Shown: positions 23,989 to 34,186, numbered from the stretch's first letter. The stretch: 64,000 bases of DNA from Tellurirhabdus rosea (GCF_026278345.1 NZ_CP111085.1:2244001-2308000), one strand, 5' to 3'. The notes: generated by a model from the letters alone, not told the origin. A program made the numbers and translations.

Positions 23989-24078
23989 CCCGGAAAACCA
24001 TTCCGGGAAAAAATAGAACCGCGGAATATCATTCCGCGCTACGAAAAATAAGATCGCGGAATAGCATTCTGCGTTACG
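23989..24078. repeat. three tandem hairpins between nuoL and nuoM
   Basis: CCCGG...CCGGG at 23989-24007, then two near-identical 24-nt palindromic units at 24020-24043 and 24055-24078. Each unit has the form CGCGGAATA-(T/G)-CATTC(C/T)GCG followed by a TACG tail. The second unit ends one base before the nuoM ATG region (24080). Confidence 0.75.
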
Positions 24079-24079
24079 T

Positions 24080-25753
<1,674 letters not shown>

Positions 25754-25775
25754 ACCTTGCTTTTCTCTTTTTCGG

Positions 25776-25803
25776 AAAGGTCGCTTAACGGCGGCCTTTT
25801 TTC
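25776..25803 (+). terminator. Rho-independent terminator after nuoM
   Basis: AAAGGTCGC (25776-25784) pairs with GCGGCCTTT (one G-U) ending at 25799, followed by a T run. It lies 23 bp past the nuoM stop and closes the nuoL-M unit. Confidence 0.8.
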
Positions 25804-25900
25804 GTTTCGCCGAATAAAACTTCCGCTTCAAAAGAGGCCGGGATGGTCAGCCGGTTGCGCTTCTCCAACTTTAAGGTGTAAACAACAAAACTCGCTGATT

Positions 25901-26653
25901 ATGAAAACGATACTCACCTCCCTGGCGGCAGGGGCGCTGCTTCTGCTTTCCGCCTGCGAAGTGACCGAACCCGGTCCCGGCACCGATTCCGGGAACCCCC
26001 AATCGGGTTACGTAACCGGCAAGGTGACCGGTGCCGGCGGCAAGGCCCTTTCGGGCATAAACGTCTTTTTTGACAACACGCTCTACTACAACTCCGGCTT
26101 CTCGGCCACGACGGATGCCGCCGGAAACTACAAAGTCAAAGCGCAGCCGGGGGCCTTCCGGGGCTATGCCCGCATGAGCCACCGGTACAACGGCCAAACC
26201 TACAGGATTGACCTCCACCCAGACAAGTACGACTCCTTCGGGGAAGAAGGGGCCGTCCGGAACTTCTCCTGGCGACTTACCGGCGAACGGCCGTCCAATC
26301 CGGACACTTTCTACGGCGGCACGGCCTATCTCTACGCCAACGCGGACAGCGAGGTGTACGACGTAGAAAACATTGAGTTCACCTTCACGCCGGTAGGGCC
26401 GCTGATCGACGGCTCAACGGGCAAGACCCTGGTGCGCAAATCAGGAGCGCCACGGACGAAGCTTTACGCCAAAATCGTGGACATTCCTATCGGCCGGTAC
26501 AAAATCACCGCGGTCCACAAGCCAACCGGCCGGCGGCTGCGGCTTCAGGCCAGCTACGACCAGCCGCTGGCCGAAAGTCTGACCCAGGACTTCTACGGCG
26601 ATGACTCGCCCACCTTCTGCAACGATTGCATGCGGATTGAATATGCTCACTAA
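25901..26653 (+). CDS. lipoprotein with a carboxypeptidase-regulatory-like domain
   Basis: 250 residues from the ATG at 25901; the reading frame upstream is not coding. Signal peptide with lipobox LLSAC (about 14-18). Residues 30-100 look like a carboxypeptidase-regulatory-like/prealbumin fold (VTGKVTGAGGKALSGINVFFDNTLYYNSGFSATTDAAGNYKV). A second beta-rich region follows (about 135-230), and the C-terminus has a CNDC pair. It is likely anchored in the membrane by lipid and may bind surface glycans or proteins. The next gene, 18 bp on, is also a lipoprotein, so they form a pair. Confidence 0.75.
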   Translation: MKTILTSLAAGALLLLSACEVTEPGPGTDSGNPQSGYVTGKVTGAGGKALSGINVFFDNTLYYNSGFSATTDAAGNYKVKAQPGAFRGYARMSHRYNGQTYRIDLHPDKYDSFGEEGAVRNFSWRLTGERPSNPDTFYGGTAYLYANADSEVYDVENIEFTFTPVGPLIDGSTGKTLVRKSGAPRTKLYAKIVDIPIGRYKITAVHKPTGRRLRLQASYDQPLAESLTQDFYGDDSPTFCNDCMRIEYAH

Positions 26654-26671
26654 AAACAGGCCCTGGTTTAT

Positions 26672-28018
26672 ATGAAAACGGCACATTTTTCTTTTCTGGC
26701 GGCTGCCCTGATGCTGATAGTCTCCTGCAAGCCCGGTGTCGATACGGTCACGCCCGAAACCCCTGTTCCGACGCCCACCCAACCCGGAGCCGTCACAGAA
26801 GCGGGCCGGCCGGTGGGTCCTTCCGTCACGCAGGTCATTGGTCCGGCGGGCGGCACGGTGACCTCCGCTGACGGAAAGCTTCAGCTGACCATTCCGGCAG
26901 GGGCACTGGCGAAAGAGACTCCGGTTTCGATCCAGGCGGTCGAAAACAAAGCCCCCAACGGCAGCGGCACCGCTTACACCTTTGGTCAGGGTGAAATTAC
27001 CGTATCCGAACCCCTCATTCTTACGTACCAATACCGGCAGAACGAGTTTTCAGGAGCGGGAAAAAACAATGTTGGTCTTGCCCGGCAAAACAGCGGGGGC
27101 GTATGGGGCCTGAATCAGCTGGCGGTCGTAGACCCGGTTAAAAGAACCCTGACGGCCCGCGTCCGGCGGGTGAGCCAAGACGCCATCGCCTGGATCGAAC
27201 GCTACAAAATGACGCCCGAAACGGATACGCTGGTGTATTTGCAGGAGCGGAATTTAACGATCATGTACCAGTCCGGCGGTTTCGACGACGTCCGGGAAAT
27301 CGACGGCAAGCCTTCCAATTACGACCTTTTTCTGCCTCTGGGATCAGCCACCGAAGCAGGTATCAGCGTCATCCGTCATTACGGCATCAACGGCGATCAG
27401 CTTGGCGTGAACAACGACGGCAACCTGGCTCTTCTGAAAGACCAGGCCAGCAACCCCAACGCGCGGGCTCTGCTCCGGTATCAGGCCCCCAACCGGGCAC
27501 CCCGCACCAATCCCGTAGCGGTGCACGTGGAACTCGAACACGGTGGGAAGGAAAAGCTCCTGCTCGTCTCCAATCTCGTCGTCAGGAATCCCGTCTGGTT
27601 CGGCGTCAACGGCGTGGTGGTGGAGCCGGTAACCGCCGCCGCTGCCGTGACCCCTACGGGTTTGACCGTGATGCTTACCCAGGACGGCCCCGTCAGCGGG
27701 CGCAGCCACTTAAGCCTGTTTGTCCGGGCACCCAAAACGGCTCGGTTCAGCTTCAATCAGCACGATGCGATTGCCCAGCTCTCCTACGTGCAGGGAGGCA
27801 GGTCCACCACCTACAGCAGCGCGTACGATGACGAAAAAAAGGTGACGCATTTCATGGACGGAGAAATCAACCTCCTCGACTTCGACCGCAGCAAAGGGCT
27901 CGTTCAGGGCCTTGTGCGGGGTACGCTGGTGTATAAAAAACCCAACCGTCACGACGATGGCTACACCCTCGAAACGGTGAACGTCTCCGGCGAATTCAAG
28001 TGCAAATTTGGTCAGTAA
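26672..28018 (+). CDS. lipoprotein with a ZU5-like domain
   Basis: 448 residues. Lipobox LIVSC (about 15-19), a Pro/Thr linker, then a ZU5-like module (VIGPAGGTVTSADGKLQLTIPAGALAKETPVSIQ, about 54-88), known from surface proteins and ankyrin-type adaptors. The remaining 350 residues are beta-strand-rich and I do not recognise a family in them. It is cotranscribed with the preceding lipoprotein and followed 12 bp on by a cupin gene. No SusC/SusD pair is nearby, so a polysaccharide role cannot be claimed. Confidence 0.7.
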   Translation: MKTAHFSFLAAALMLIVSCKPGVDTVTPETPVPTPTQPGAVTEAGRPVGPSVTQVIGPAGGTVTSADGKLQLTIPAGALAKETPVSIQAVENKAPNGSGTAYTFGQGEITVSEPLILTYQYRQNEFSGAGKNNVGLARQNSGGVWGLNQLAVVDPVKRTLTARVRRVSQDAIAWIERYKMTPETDTLVYLQERNLTIMYQSGGFDDVREIDGKPSNYDLFLPLGSATEAGISVIRHYGINGDQLGVNNDGNLALLKDQASNPNARALLRYQAPNRAPRTNPVAVHVELEHGGKEKLLLVSNLVVRNPVWFGVNGVVVEPVTAAAAVTPTGLTVMLTQDGPVSGRSHLSLFVRAPKTARFSFNQHDAIAQLSYVQGGRSTTYSSAYDDEKKVTHFMDGEINLLDFDRSKGLVQGLVRGTLVYKKPNRHDDGYTLETVNVSGEFKCKFGQ

Positions 28019-28030
28019 CCCCGGTCCCTC

Positions 28031-28582
28031 ATGGCTTACGCAAACAAAGTTATCCGCAATCCGCAGACCGGGCAGCAGATCCGGTTCCTTCAGACCAATG
28101 CCGATACCGGCGGAGAGCTGCTGGAGATGGAATCGACGTTTCAGCCGCATTCGACCGAACCGGTTCCCCATTACCACCCGCGCCAGTCCGAAGATTTCCG
28201 GGTTCTTTCGGGCGAACTTACCGTCCGCCTCGGCGACCGGACAACCGTGCTGAAAGCCGGGGAGACGCTGCACCTTCCCGCCCGGGCCGTTCATTCGATG
28301 TGGAACGACTCCGGACAGCCCGCCGTGGTAAACTGGCGTGTGCAGCCGGCCGGGGCGACGGAGCACTTTCTGGAAACCGCAATGGGACTGGCCGCGGACG
28401 GGAAGGTCAGCGCCGGCGGCATGCCTCCCCTTCTGCAGACCGCCCTGCTGGTTACCCATTTTTCGGGTGTTTTCCGGCTGGTCAGGCCGCCGTTCTGGGT
28501 GCAGCAGGTCGTCTTTACGGTCCTGAGTCCGGTGGCGCGCCTGGCGGGATACCGCCCGTTTTACAGACAGTATTTCGAATAA
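28031..28582 (+). CDS. cupin domain protein
   Basis: 183 residues. A single small beta-barrel cupin: first motif HYHPRQSEDFRVLSGELTVRLG (about 47-68, with His, His and Glu-like metal ligands), second motif AGETLHLPARAVHSMWNDSG (His). The C-terminal 60 residues are hydrophobic (PPLLQTALLVTHFSGVFRLVRPPFWVQQVVF) and may touch the membrane. The substrate is unknown. It closely follows two lipoprotein genes. Confidence 0.75.
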   Translation: MAYANKVIRNPQTGQQIRFLQTNADTGGELLEMESTFQPHSTEPVPHYHPRQSEDFRVLSGELTVRLGDRTTVLKAGETLHLPARAVHSMWNDSGQPAVVNWRVQPAGATEHFLETAMGLAADGKVSAGGMPPLLQTALLVTHFSGVFRLVRPPFWVQQVVFTVLSPVARLAGYRPFYRQYFE

Positions 28583-28592
28583 ATAATGGGGC

Positions 28593-28679
28593 GTTACGGT
28601 TAAGTTGCCGCCCATCCGTCTGCCGTTGTTATTGCCGGATTTTCCTGCTTAACTTACGGGAACAAGACTTAACCGTAAC
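28593..28679. promoter_or_regulatory. 13-bp inverted repeat upstream of the SPFH gene
   Basis: GTTACGGTTAAGT (28593-28605) is the exact reverse complement of ACTTAACCGTAAC (28667-28679). A related word CTTAACTTACGGG (28648-28660) lies between. The right arm ends 6 bp before the SPFH ATG, so it could be a loop-forming operator or an mRNA stem over the ribosome site. Confidence 0.5.
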
Positions 28680-28684
28680 CCACT

Positions 28685-29590
28685 ATGTTTTTTCTGATTC
28701 TCGGCATCCTGTTTCTGCTGATCGGTTTTGCCATCAATACCCCTTCGCTGGCGTTTTCCCGTTTTTCCCGCCCCGCCAAAGTTCTCGGGCTGGTGTTGAT
28801 CGTGGTCGGAGCCCTTTCGGCCTCGGTGCGCCAGATCGACGCCGGAACCGTGGGCGTGCAGAGCCTGTTTGGACGGGTGCAGGACCGGGTGCTCCAAAGC
28901 GGCCTGAATTTTGTCAATCCGCTCGTGAGCGTTACTGAGTTTGACATCAAAACGCAGAACTATACCATGTCGGGCATCACCGACGAAGGGAACCAGACCG
29001 GCGACGACGCCATCCGGGTGCTGACCGCCGACGGGCTGGAGGTCGTCATCGACCTGACGGTGCTGTACCGGCTCATTCCGACCGAAGCGCCCTCCATTCT
29101 GCGCGAAATTGGCCCGAATTACACCGACAAGATCGTCCGGCCCATCACCCGCACCCGCATCCGGGACAATGCCGTCTACTACGATGCCGTCGCGCTGTAT
29201 TCGACCCGACGGGATGAATTTCAGAACCGCATTTTCCGGACGATTGAAGCCGATTTCCGCAAGCGGGGACTGACGCTGGAGCAACTGCTGGTGCGAAACA
29301 TCAATTTGCCCGCTTCGGTCAAGAAAACCATCGAATCGAAGATCAACGCCGAGCAGGAAGCCCAGAAAATGCAGTTTATTCTGCAAAAAGAGCGGCAGGA
29401 AGCCGAGCGCAAGCGCGTCGAAGCCCAGGGAATCGCCGATTACCAGCGCATTCTGTCCACGGGCCTGTCCGACCGGCAGTTGCAGTACGAACAGATCATC
29501 GCCCAGAAGGCACTGGCCGCCTCGCCGAACACCAAGATTGTCATCATGGGCGGACGCGGAAATGTACCGCTGCTGCTGACCGACAAATAA
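28685..29590 (+). CDS. SPFH/band 7 (prohibitin-like) membrane protein
   Basis: 301 residues. Two N-terminal hydrophobic segments (1-20 and 32-50) are followed by the SPFH domain (RQIDAGTVGVQSLFGRVQDRVLQSGLNFVNPLVSV, about 55-90, to about 215). A charged coiled coil with Glu/Lys/Gln/Ala repeats follows (SKINAEQEAQKMQFILQKERQEAERKRVEAQG, about 219-250). Prohibitin-type proteins form large membrane ring complexes, often with FtsH protease. It is followed 16 bp on by an acyltransferase-like membrane protein. Confidence 0.88.
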   Translation: MFFLILGILFLLIGFAINTPSLAFSRFSRPAKVLGLVLIVVGALSASVRQIDAGTVGVQSLFGRVQDRVLQSGLNFVNPLVSVTEFDIKTQNYTMSGITDEGNQTGDDAIRVLTADGLEVVIDLTVLYRLIPTEAPSILREIGPNYTDKIVRPITRTRIRDNAVYYDAVALYSTRRDEFQNRIFRTIEADFRKRGLTLEQLLVRNINLPASVKKTIESKINAEQEAQKMQFILQKERQEAERKRVEAQGIADYQRILSTGLSDRQLQYEQIIAQKALAASPNTKIVIMGGRGNVPLLLTDK

Positions 29591-29606
29591 ACCGCCCCGA
29601 ACGGCC

Positions 29607-30797
29607 ATGCAAACCACCCTCCCTCTAACCCAAACCCGTCTGCGCATCAGCAGCATCGACGCCCTGCGCGGGCTGGTAATGGTCATTATGGCGCTGGACC
29701 ACAGCCGGGATTACCTGTCGCACTTTGGCTTTTTCACCGACGCGACGGATCTGAAAACGACCACCCCGGCCCTGTTTTTCACCCGCTGGATTACCCATTT
29801 CTGCGCTCCGGTCTTTGTTTTTCTGGCCGGCATGTCCGCTTTTCTGTACGGCCAGCGCAAAAGCCGGGCGGCGGTCAGTCGTTTTCTGCTGACGCGCGGT
29901 TTGTGGCTTATTCTGCTGGAAATTACAGTGGTCAATTTTGCGCTCTGGTTCGACCTGCGGTTTACGGTCACGCTATTGCAGGTCATCTGGGCGACGGGTT
30001 TCAGCATGGTGGTGCTGGCCGGACTGGTTTTTCTGCCGAAACGGCTGATTCTGGCCATCGGGCTTCTGATTGCAGTCGGGCACAACGCCCTGGACGGGGT
30101 TCGGTTTGCGGCGGGTTCGGTCGCGGCGGGGGTCTGGGGCCTGCTGCACCAGCCGAGCGTTCTTCCGCTGGGCGGCGGGCGGGTGGCGTTTACGGGCTAC
30201 CCGGTTCTGGCCTGGATCGGCATCCTGACGCTGGGCTACTGCGCGGGTGAACTGTACGGCAAATCCGTTTCCGGCGAAAAACGAGTGCGGCTTCTCCGGT
30301 GGCTTGGGCTGGCGGGCATCGCGGCTTTCGTGCTGATTCGCGCCCTCAACCTCTACGGCGACCCGGCCCCGTGGGCGGTGCAGAAAACGCCGCTGTACAC
30401 GTTCATGTCGTTTCTGAACACCACCAAATACCCGCCTTCCCTGCTGTATGCGCTGATGACGCTGAGCCCGGCGCTGCTGGCTCTGGGCTGGCTGGAGGGC
30501 CGGTCGTCGGCCTGGCTGGACGTTTTTGTGGTCTTTGGCCGCGTACCGCTCTTTTATTACGTGCTGCATTTTTACCTCATTCACGCCCTGTCGGTGCTGC
30601 TGCTGATGAACGACGGCGTGTCGTGGGCCGAGGTCAATTTCCAGAGCGGCACCGGCGGTGTCGTGCAGGGACACGGGCTGAGTCTGGGCGCTACCTACGT
30701 CGCCTGGCTGCTGATTGTGGCCTTTCTGTACCCGCTTTGCCGGTGGTACGGGCGGTTCAAGGCGCGACAGACGGGCTGGGTCTGGAGTTATTTATAG
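29607..30797 (+). CDS. DUF1624/HGSNAT-like membrane acyltransferase
   Basis: 396 residues, about ten membrane helices. The N-terminus has the family signature SSIDALRGLVMVIMALDHSRDYLSHFG (about 15-41, with Arg, Asp and His in the first helix), then FTRWITHFCAPVFVFLAGMSAFLYG. The eukaryotic relative moves acetyl groups from acetyl-CoA to heparan sulfate across the lysosomal membrane. Bacterial members probably acylate envelope sugars, but none of the context here shows the acceptor. Confidence 0.85.
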   Translation: MQTTLPLTQTRLRISSIDALRGLVMVIMALDHSRDYLSHFGFFTDATDLKTTTPALFFTRWITHFCAPVFVFLAGMSAFLYGQRKSRAAVSRFLLTRGLWLILLEITVVNFALWFDLRFTVTLLQVIWATGFSMVVLAGLVFLPKRLILAIGLLIAVGHNALDGVRFAAGSVAAGVWGLLHQPSVLPLGGGRVAFTGYPVLAWIGILTLGYCAGELYGKSVSGEKRVRLLRWLGLAGIAAFVLIRALNLYGDPAPWAVQKTPLYTFMSFLNTTKYPPSLLYALMTLSPALLALGWLEGRSSAWLDVFVVFGRVPLFYYVLHFYLIHALSVLLLMNDGVSWAEVNFQSGTGGVVQGHGLSLGATYVAWLLIVAFLYPLCRWYGRFKARQTGWVWSYL

Positions 30798-30811
30798 TTG
30801 AAATTTGCTTT

Positions 30812-31222
30812 ATGAATTACAGAATTTTTCTTCTGGCCATTCTCTACGGCATTTTCTTTCTGTGGAAATACCGGGTCGGTCCGGCAAAAGGCTCTATTCA
30901 ACTAGACGAAAAAACCAGCGGCAAGCTGACGCCCGCTCTCACGGCCCGGAAACCCCGCTCCTGGTTTGGCCTTGGCGATCCTCAATCTCCAACCGCTATC
31001 AAGGTCTGGGTTTCCGGGCAGCTTAGCTCTGATGTTAAACTGGTTTTTCATCGAAAAAAGAAAGGTCAATCCGCCGGCTATCCCCGTGTTATCTACGCCG
31101 GTGAGGTCGATACAGCTTTTCAGTTTGATTATTATACTCCGGACGATGTTGTCATTTCCATCGACTCACCGCGGGGAACGGAAGGCGAGCTGGAACTGGA
31201 AGCAAAAATCTACGGCATTTGA
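30812..31222 (+). CDS. hypothetical protein with N-terminal membrane anchor
   Basis: 136 residues from the ATG at 30812 (MNYRIFLLAILYGIFFLWKY), within a longer open frame whose upstream part is a shadow of the acyltransferase gene. One N-terminal hydrophobic helix, then a basic linker (KPRSWFGLGDPQSP) and a beta-rich domain ending VVISIDSPRGTEGELELEAKIYGI. I do not recognise the family. GC content is visibly lower than in the neighbours. The stop lies 5 bp from the stop of the convergent next gene. Confidence 0.65.
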   Translation: MNYRIFLLAILYGIFFLWKYRVGPAKGSIQLDEKTSGKLTPALTARKPRSWFGLGDPQSPTAIKVWVSGQLSSDVKLVFHRKKKGQSAGYPRVIYAGEVDTAFQFDYYTPDDVVISIDSPRGTEGELELEAKIYGI

Positions 31223-31227
31223 GGCGG

Positions 31228-31959
31228 TCAGCACGCCAGCAGGAAATTCAGGAAGAAGACCAGCCCGACGACCTGCCAGAGCCCTGCCCCCGCCAGTACG
31301 CTGCCCATCAGCCGACCCGATGACAGCCCGGCATCGGTGAACCGTTGGTAAACGACGCCTTCCAGCGCGGCAATCAGCCACGGGCAGGCCAGCACCAGGA
31401 ACACGAAGACTGGGCTTATGCCCGCCACGGTTTTCCCGAAAAGAACCAGCAGCCCGACGGCCGCACTGTTGATGAGCAGAAAAGGCCGGATAAGGCGGTT
31501 GAGGTGCGCTGCCGTCAACAGCAGATGGGGGATCATTTTGCAGAAAGCCGCCGTCAAAAAAAAGAGCAGAAAGTGCCTGATGGCGTCCTGATACCGGAAA
31601 GTCCGGTCGGGGGTCAGAGTCAGGCCGGTCGGTTCCAGGTCCAGTCGGTAGCCGCTGCACCGGCCTTCGTAGGCAAACACGGGCGTTTCGTACCGCTTTC
31701 TGTCGGTAATTAAGATGACCTTTTGAAAGGGCCTTGCGGCAAGGCTGGTGAGGTCCAGCGTTGAGGCGGAAACCTCCCTGTGTACGGCAAACGTATCCGG
31801 CCGGGTGAACGCCGCATCCGCAGCCTGCAACTGAACCAGGAGCCGTACCGACTCGCCGGTTCCATTGTTGAAATGGTAGCGAATCCGCTGGGCGACGGTA
31901 AAGCTAGACGCCTGGCTACCCATCAGTAAAAGCCCGAACAGCCAGCAGTACAGCCGCAT
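31228..31959 (-). CDS. hypothetical membrane protein with exported N-terminal domain
   Basis: 243 residues. Signal peptide (MRLYCWLFGLLLMGSQASSF), a periplasmic beta-type domain of about 100 residues (YHFNNGTGESVRLLVQLQAAD, GRCSGYRLDLEPTGLTLTPDRTF), then four hydrophobic segments (about 130-243) ending in LNFLLAC. I do not recognise a family. It lies convergent to another unknown gene. Confidence 0.6.
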   Translation of the reverse strand: MRLYCWLFGLLLMGSQASSFTVAQRIRYHFNNGTGESVRLLVQLQAADAAFTRPDTFAVHREVSASTLDLTSLAARPFQKVILITDRKRYETPVFAYEGRCSGYRLDLEPTGLTLTPDRTFRYQDAIRHFLLFFLTAAFCKMIPHLLLTAAHLNRLIRPFLLINSAAVGLLVLFGKTVAGISPVFVFLVLACPWLIAALEGVVYQRFTDAGLSSGRLMGSVLAGAGLWQVVGLVFFLNFLLAC

Positions 31960-32041
31960 GAGGAACAGGATGGTTAAGACATCCTTAATGGCATTTTTTG
32001 TAAAAGGTAACCCTTTCTATTCTTGATTACCTGCGTCCCAA

Positions 32042-32764
32042 TTACGGTTGAAGCTCCTTACAGCTACTCTGAAGATGTGTTAAGACATCGTGGTAACGCT
32101 TGTTCATAACCAGCGTCCGGGGATGCATTGTCTGAAACATTAAAGGCTTGTCGGCCAATGTTATTCCAACAAGCTGGCTCAGGTAGTTATTATCCAGAAT
32201 AGCACGGCGCTCGCAGTTAAACAGCTCGTCTAACCAATGGTTATACTTGGTTCCGGTCAGGAATACAACGACGTCCGGCCTAACAATTTCTATTTCGGTT
32301 TTAAGAAGCTCAAAACCTGCACGATTCTTTTCCTGCAATTCCTGCGACGGAGTGGTAGCGTGGGCGTCAAACTTGGAGATGTTGGTCCAGAGGAATCCGT
32401 TCGTCTTTCGGGTAATTCCGTTTGCCTGGTTATTAAAGTTGTAAAAAAGAGCGCGGGAAAAATTCCAGAAAGGGCTTGTCAGGCAACGCGGCTTCCGGCC
32501 TTCGCCGTAGTTTGCCGCTTTACCCAGGCAAAAGCGGGCGTAGTTAGATTGCAGTTCCGGTACGCCAGGTTTAGTACTCATCTGACCCCACCGGTGCGTC
32601 TCCTGCCCCACAACCAGAATTTTGCAGGGCACTGTCGTGTACTCTTCGAAAACATGCATCAACAAAGGAGCAGACACTCCTTCAGGCCATTCAAGCGCAT
32701 AGGTTTTCTCCAGATATCTCTGATAGACGTTCTGCAGGCGCTCATTTAGTTCGGAAGCATTCAT
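32042..32764 (-). CDS. divergent uracil-DNA-glycosylase-superfamily protein
   Basis: 240 residues. CKILVVGQETHRWGQM (about 47-62) resembles motif A of the UDG fold (GQDPYH type), FLWTNISKFD (about 123-132) the central Asn-containing strand, DVVVFLTGTKYNHWLDELF a core strand, and MHPRTLVMNKRYHD (about 213-226) motif B (HPSP type). Motif A has Glu where classic UDG has the catalytic Asp. The DNA lesion or other substrate is unknown. The gene is clearly lower in GC than its surroundings and has no operon partner, which suggests transfer. Confidence 0.55.
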   Translation of the reverse strand: MNASELNERLQNVYQRYLEKTYALEWPEGVSAPLLMHVFEEYTTVPCKILVVGQETHRWGQMSTKPGVPELQSNYARFCLGKAANYGEGRKPRCLTSPFWNFSRALFYNFNNQANGITRKTNGFLWTNISKFDAHATTPSQELQEKNRAGFELLKTEIEIVRPDVVVFLTGTKYNHWLDELFNCERRAILDNNYLSQLVGITLADKPLMFQTMHPRTLVMNKRYHDVLTHLQSSCKELQP

Positions 32765-32824
32765 GATTAAGATTTGATACGATGTGGCAAAAAAGCAAAG
32801 TAGCTTTGTAACGACTATTCTGGT

Positions 32825-34186
32825 TTATTTTCCCTGTTTTTCCAGCTTCTTCAATTCGGCGGTCAGAAATTCTCTGGACAGCCACTTCTCCCCGATCATC
32901 ACGCCTTCCACGTTCCGGGTCTGCCCAATGTCTTGCAGCGGATTGCCGCTCAGCAGCACCAGATCCGACACGTTTCCGACTTTAAGGATGCCCCAGTCCG
33001 GCTTCCCCAGGTAAGACGCCACGTTGACCGTGCCCGTCCGCAGCACCTCGTAGGGCGTCAGGCCCGCATCGACCATGTATTTCATCTCGTGGTGAATCGA
33101 AAAACCCGGCACGTTGAAGACCTGCGGCGCGTCGGAGCCGAGCAGAATTTCGACCCCGTTCTGCTGGCAGGCTTTCAGAAGCTTGCGGCGAAGCTGGAGG
33201 AAGGCTTCGGCGCGTTCCGGGGAAAAATTCGGGTTGGCGTTGTAGTTATTTTTAGCGTTCACCCAGTTGGTCACCTCGCCGGGTTTCATGTACTTCATTT
33301 CGGGTGCGCCGGAAAACGCCTCCGCCGACTGGGGCGAAAGCCAGCGTTCGGCCAGCGCCTGGGTGGGCACCACGCGGATGTTCCGGTCCCGAAGCGCCTG
33401 CATCAGCCGGGGAATCTTCGCGGTGTCGGCCCGGTAGCCAATCCACGACCCGAACAGGCCCGTCTCCTGGTCCACCAGCGTGTCGATGCCCGGCGTAATG
33501 GCCTCCACAAAGCCGTCGAGGTGGTCGATGGACGAGTAGCCCGCCTCAATGGCCCGCCACACCCCGACGTTGAACGAGACGTGCCCGGCAAACGGAATGC
33601 CGACCTCTTTGGCCGTCCGGGCGATGGCCGGGAAGGTTTCGTTGGTCAGGCCGGGATGCAGTTTCAGGTAGTCGTAGCCCGCCGCTTTCTGCTGGCGAAC
33701 CATCTCGGCACCGCGCTCGGCCGTCCGGACGGTCTGCCCGTTGAACGAAGGGCCGGTGGTGTAGAAATGCGGCCCGAGGATATCTCCGCTATTAATCTTT
33801 GCGCGCAATTCAAGATGTTTCGGATGGCCCAGCATCCCGCGGATGGTCGTAATGCCGTTGGCAAGGTACAGCATCAGCACCTCCTTCATCGGTTCGATGT
33901 CGTCGATGGGCGGCACGTGGGCGTGCATCTCGGCCCAGCCAGGCGTGAGGTACTTGCCTTTAGCGTCGATCACCAGCGCCTGACGGCCGTACCGGACTTT
34001 CCCCGCCGCGCCCAGGGCCGTAATTTTTCCATTCTGCACCACCACCGTCTGGTTTTCGAGCACCCGGTCCATGTTCATCGGCACCACGTTGACCGACAGA
34101 AAGACGATCTCCCGGCCGCGGTTGCTGACGGGCTGCTGGGCCAGAGCCAGCTGACAGAGGAAAAATAAAAACAGGCAGAGGCGCAT
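32825..34186 (-). CDS. exported amidohydrolase family protein
   Basis: 453 residues with a signal peptide (MRLCLFLFFLCQLALAQQ). Metal-dependent amidohydrolase fold: HxH in PGWAEMHAHVPP (about 88-90), the bridging Lys probably in YLKLHPG (about 177), His in PFAGHVSFN and SSIDHLDGF, and the catalytic Asp in ILLGSDAPQVF (about 349). The C-terminal small domain (ILKVGNVSDLVLLSGNPLQDI) is typical of imidazolonepropionase/prolidase-like members. The substrate is unknown; peptidic or cyclic amide substrates are possible. It is divergent from the Gfo/Idh/MocA operon, with 219 bp between them holding no recognised gene. Confidence 0.87.
   Translation of the reverse strand: MRLCLFLFFLCQLALAQQPVSNRGREIVFLSVNVVPMNMDRVLENQTVVVQNGKITALGAAGKVRYGRQALVIDAKGKYLTPGWAEMHAHVPPIDDIEPMKEVLMLYLANGITTIRGMLGHPKHLELRAKINSGDILGPHFYTTGPSFNGQTVRTAERGAEMVRQQKAAGYDYLKLHPGLTNETFPAIARTAKEVGIPFAGHVSFNVGVWRAIEAGYSSIDHLDGFVEAITPGIDTLVDQETGLFGSWIGYRADTAKIPRLMQALRDRNIRVVPTQALAERWLSPQSAEAFSGAPEMKYMKPGEVTNWVNAKNNYNANPNFSPERAEAFLQLRRKLLKACQQNGVEILLGSDAPQVFNVPGFSIHHEMKYMVDAGLTPYEVLRTGTVNVASYLGKPDWGILKVGNVSDLVLLSGNPLQDIGQTRNVEGVMIGEKWLSREFLTAELKKLEKQGK

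Noticed and set aside
25757-25900. 48-residue N-terminal extension of the lipoprotein at 25901
   Set aside because: It would place the lipobox signal peptide in mid-protein and overlaps the nuoM terminator; ATG at 25901 gives a proper signal.
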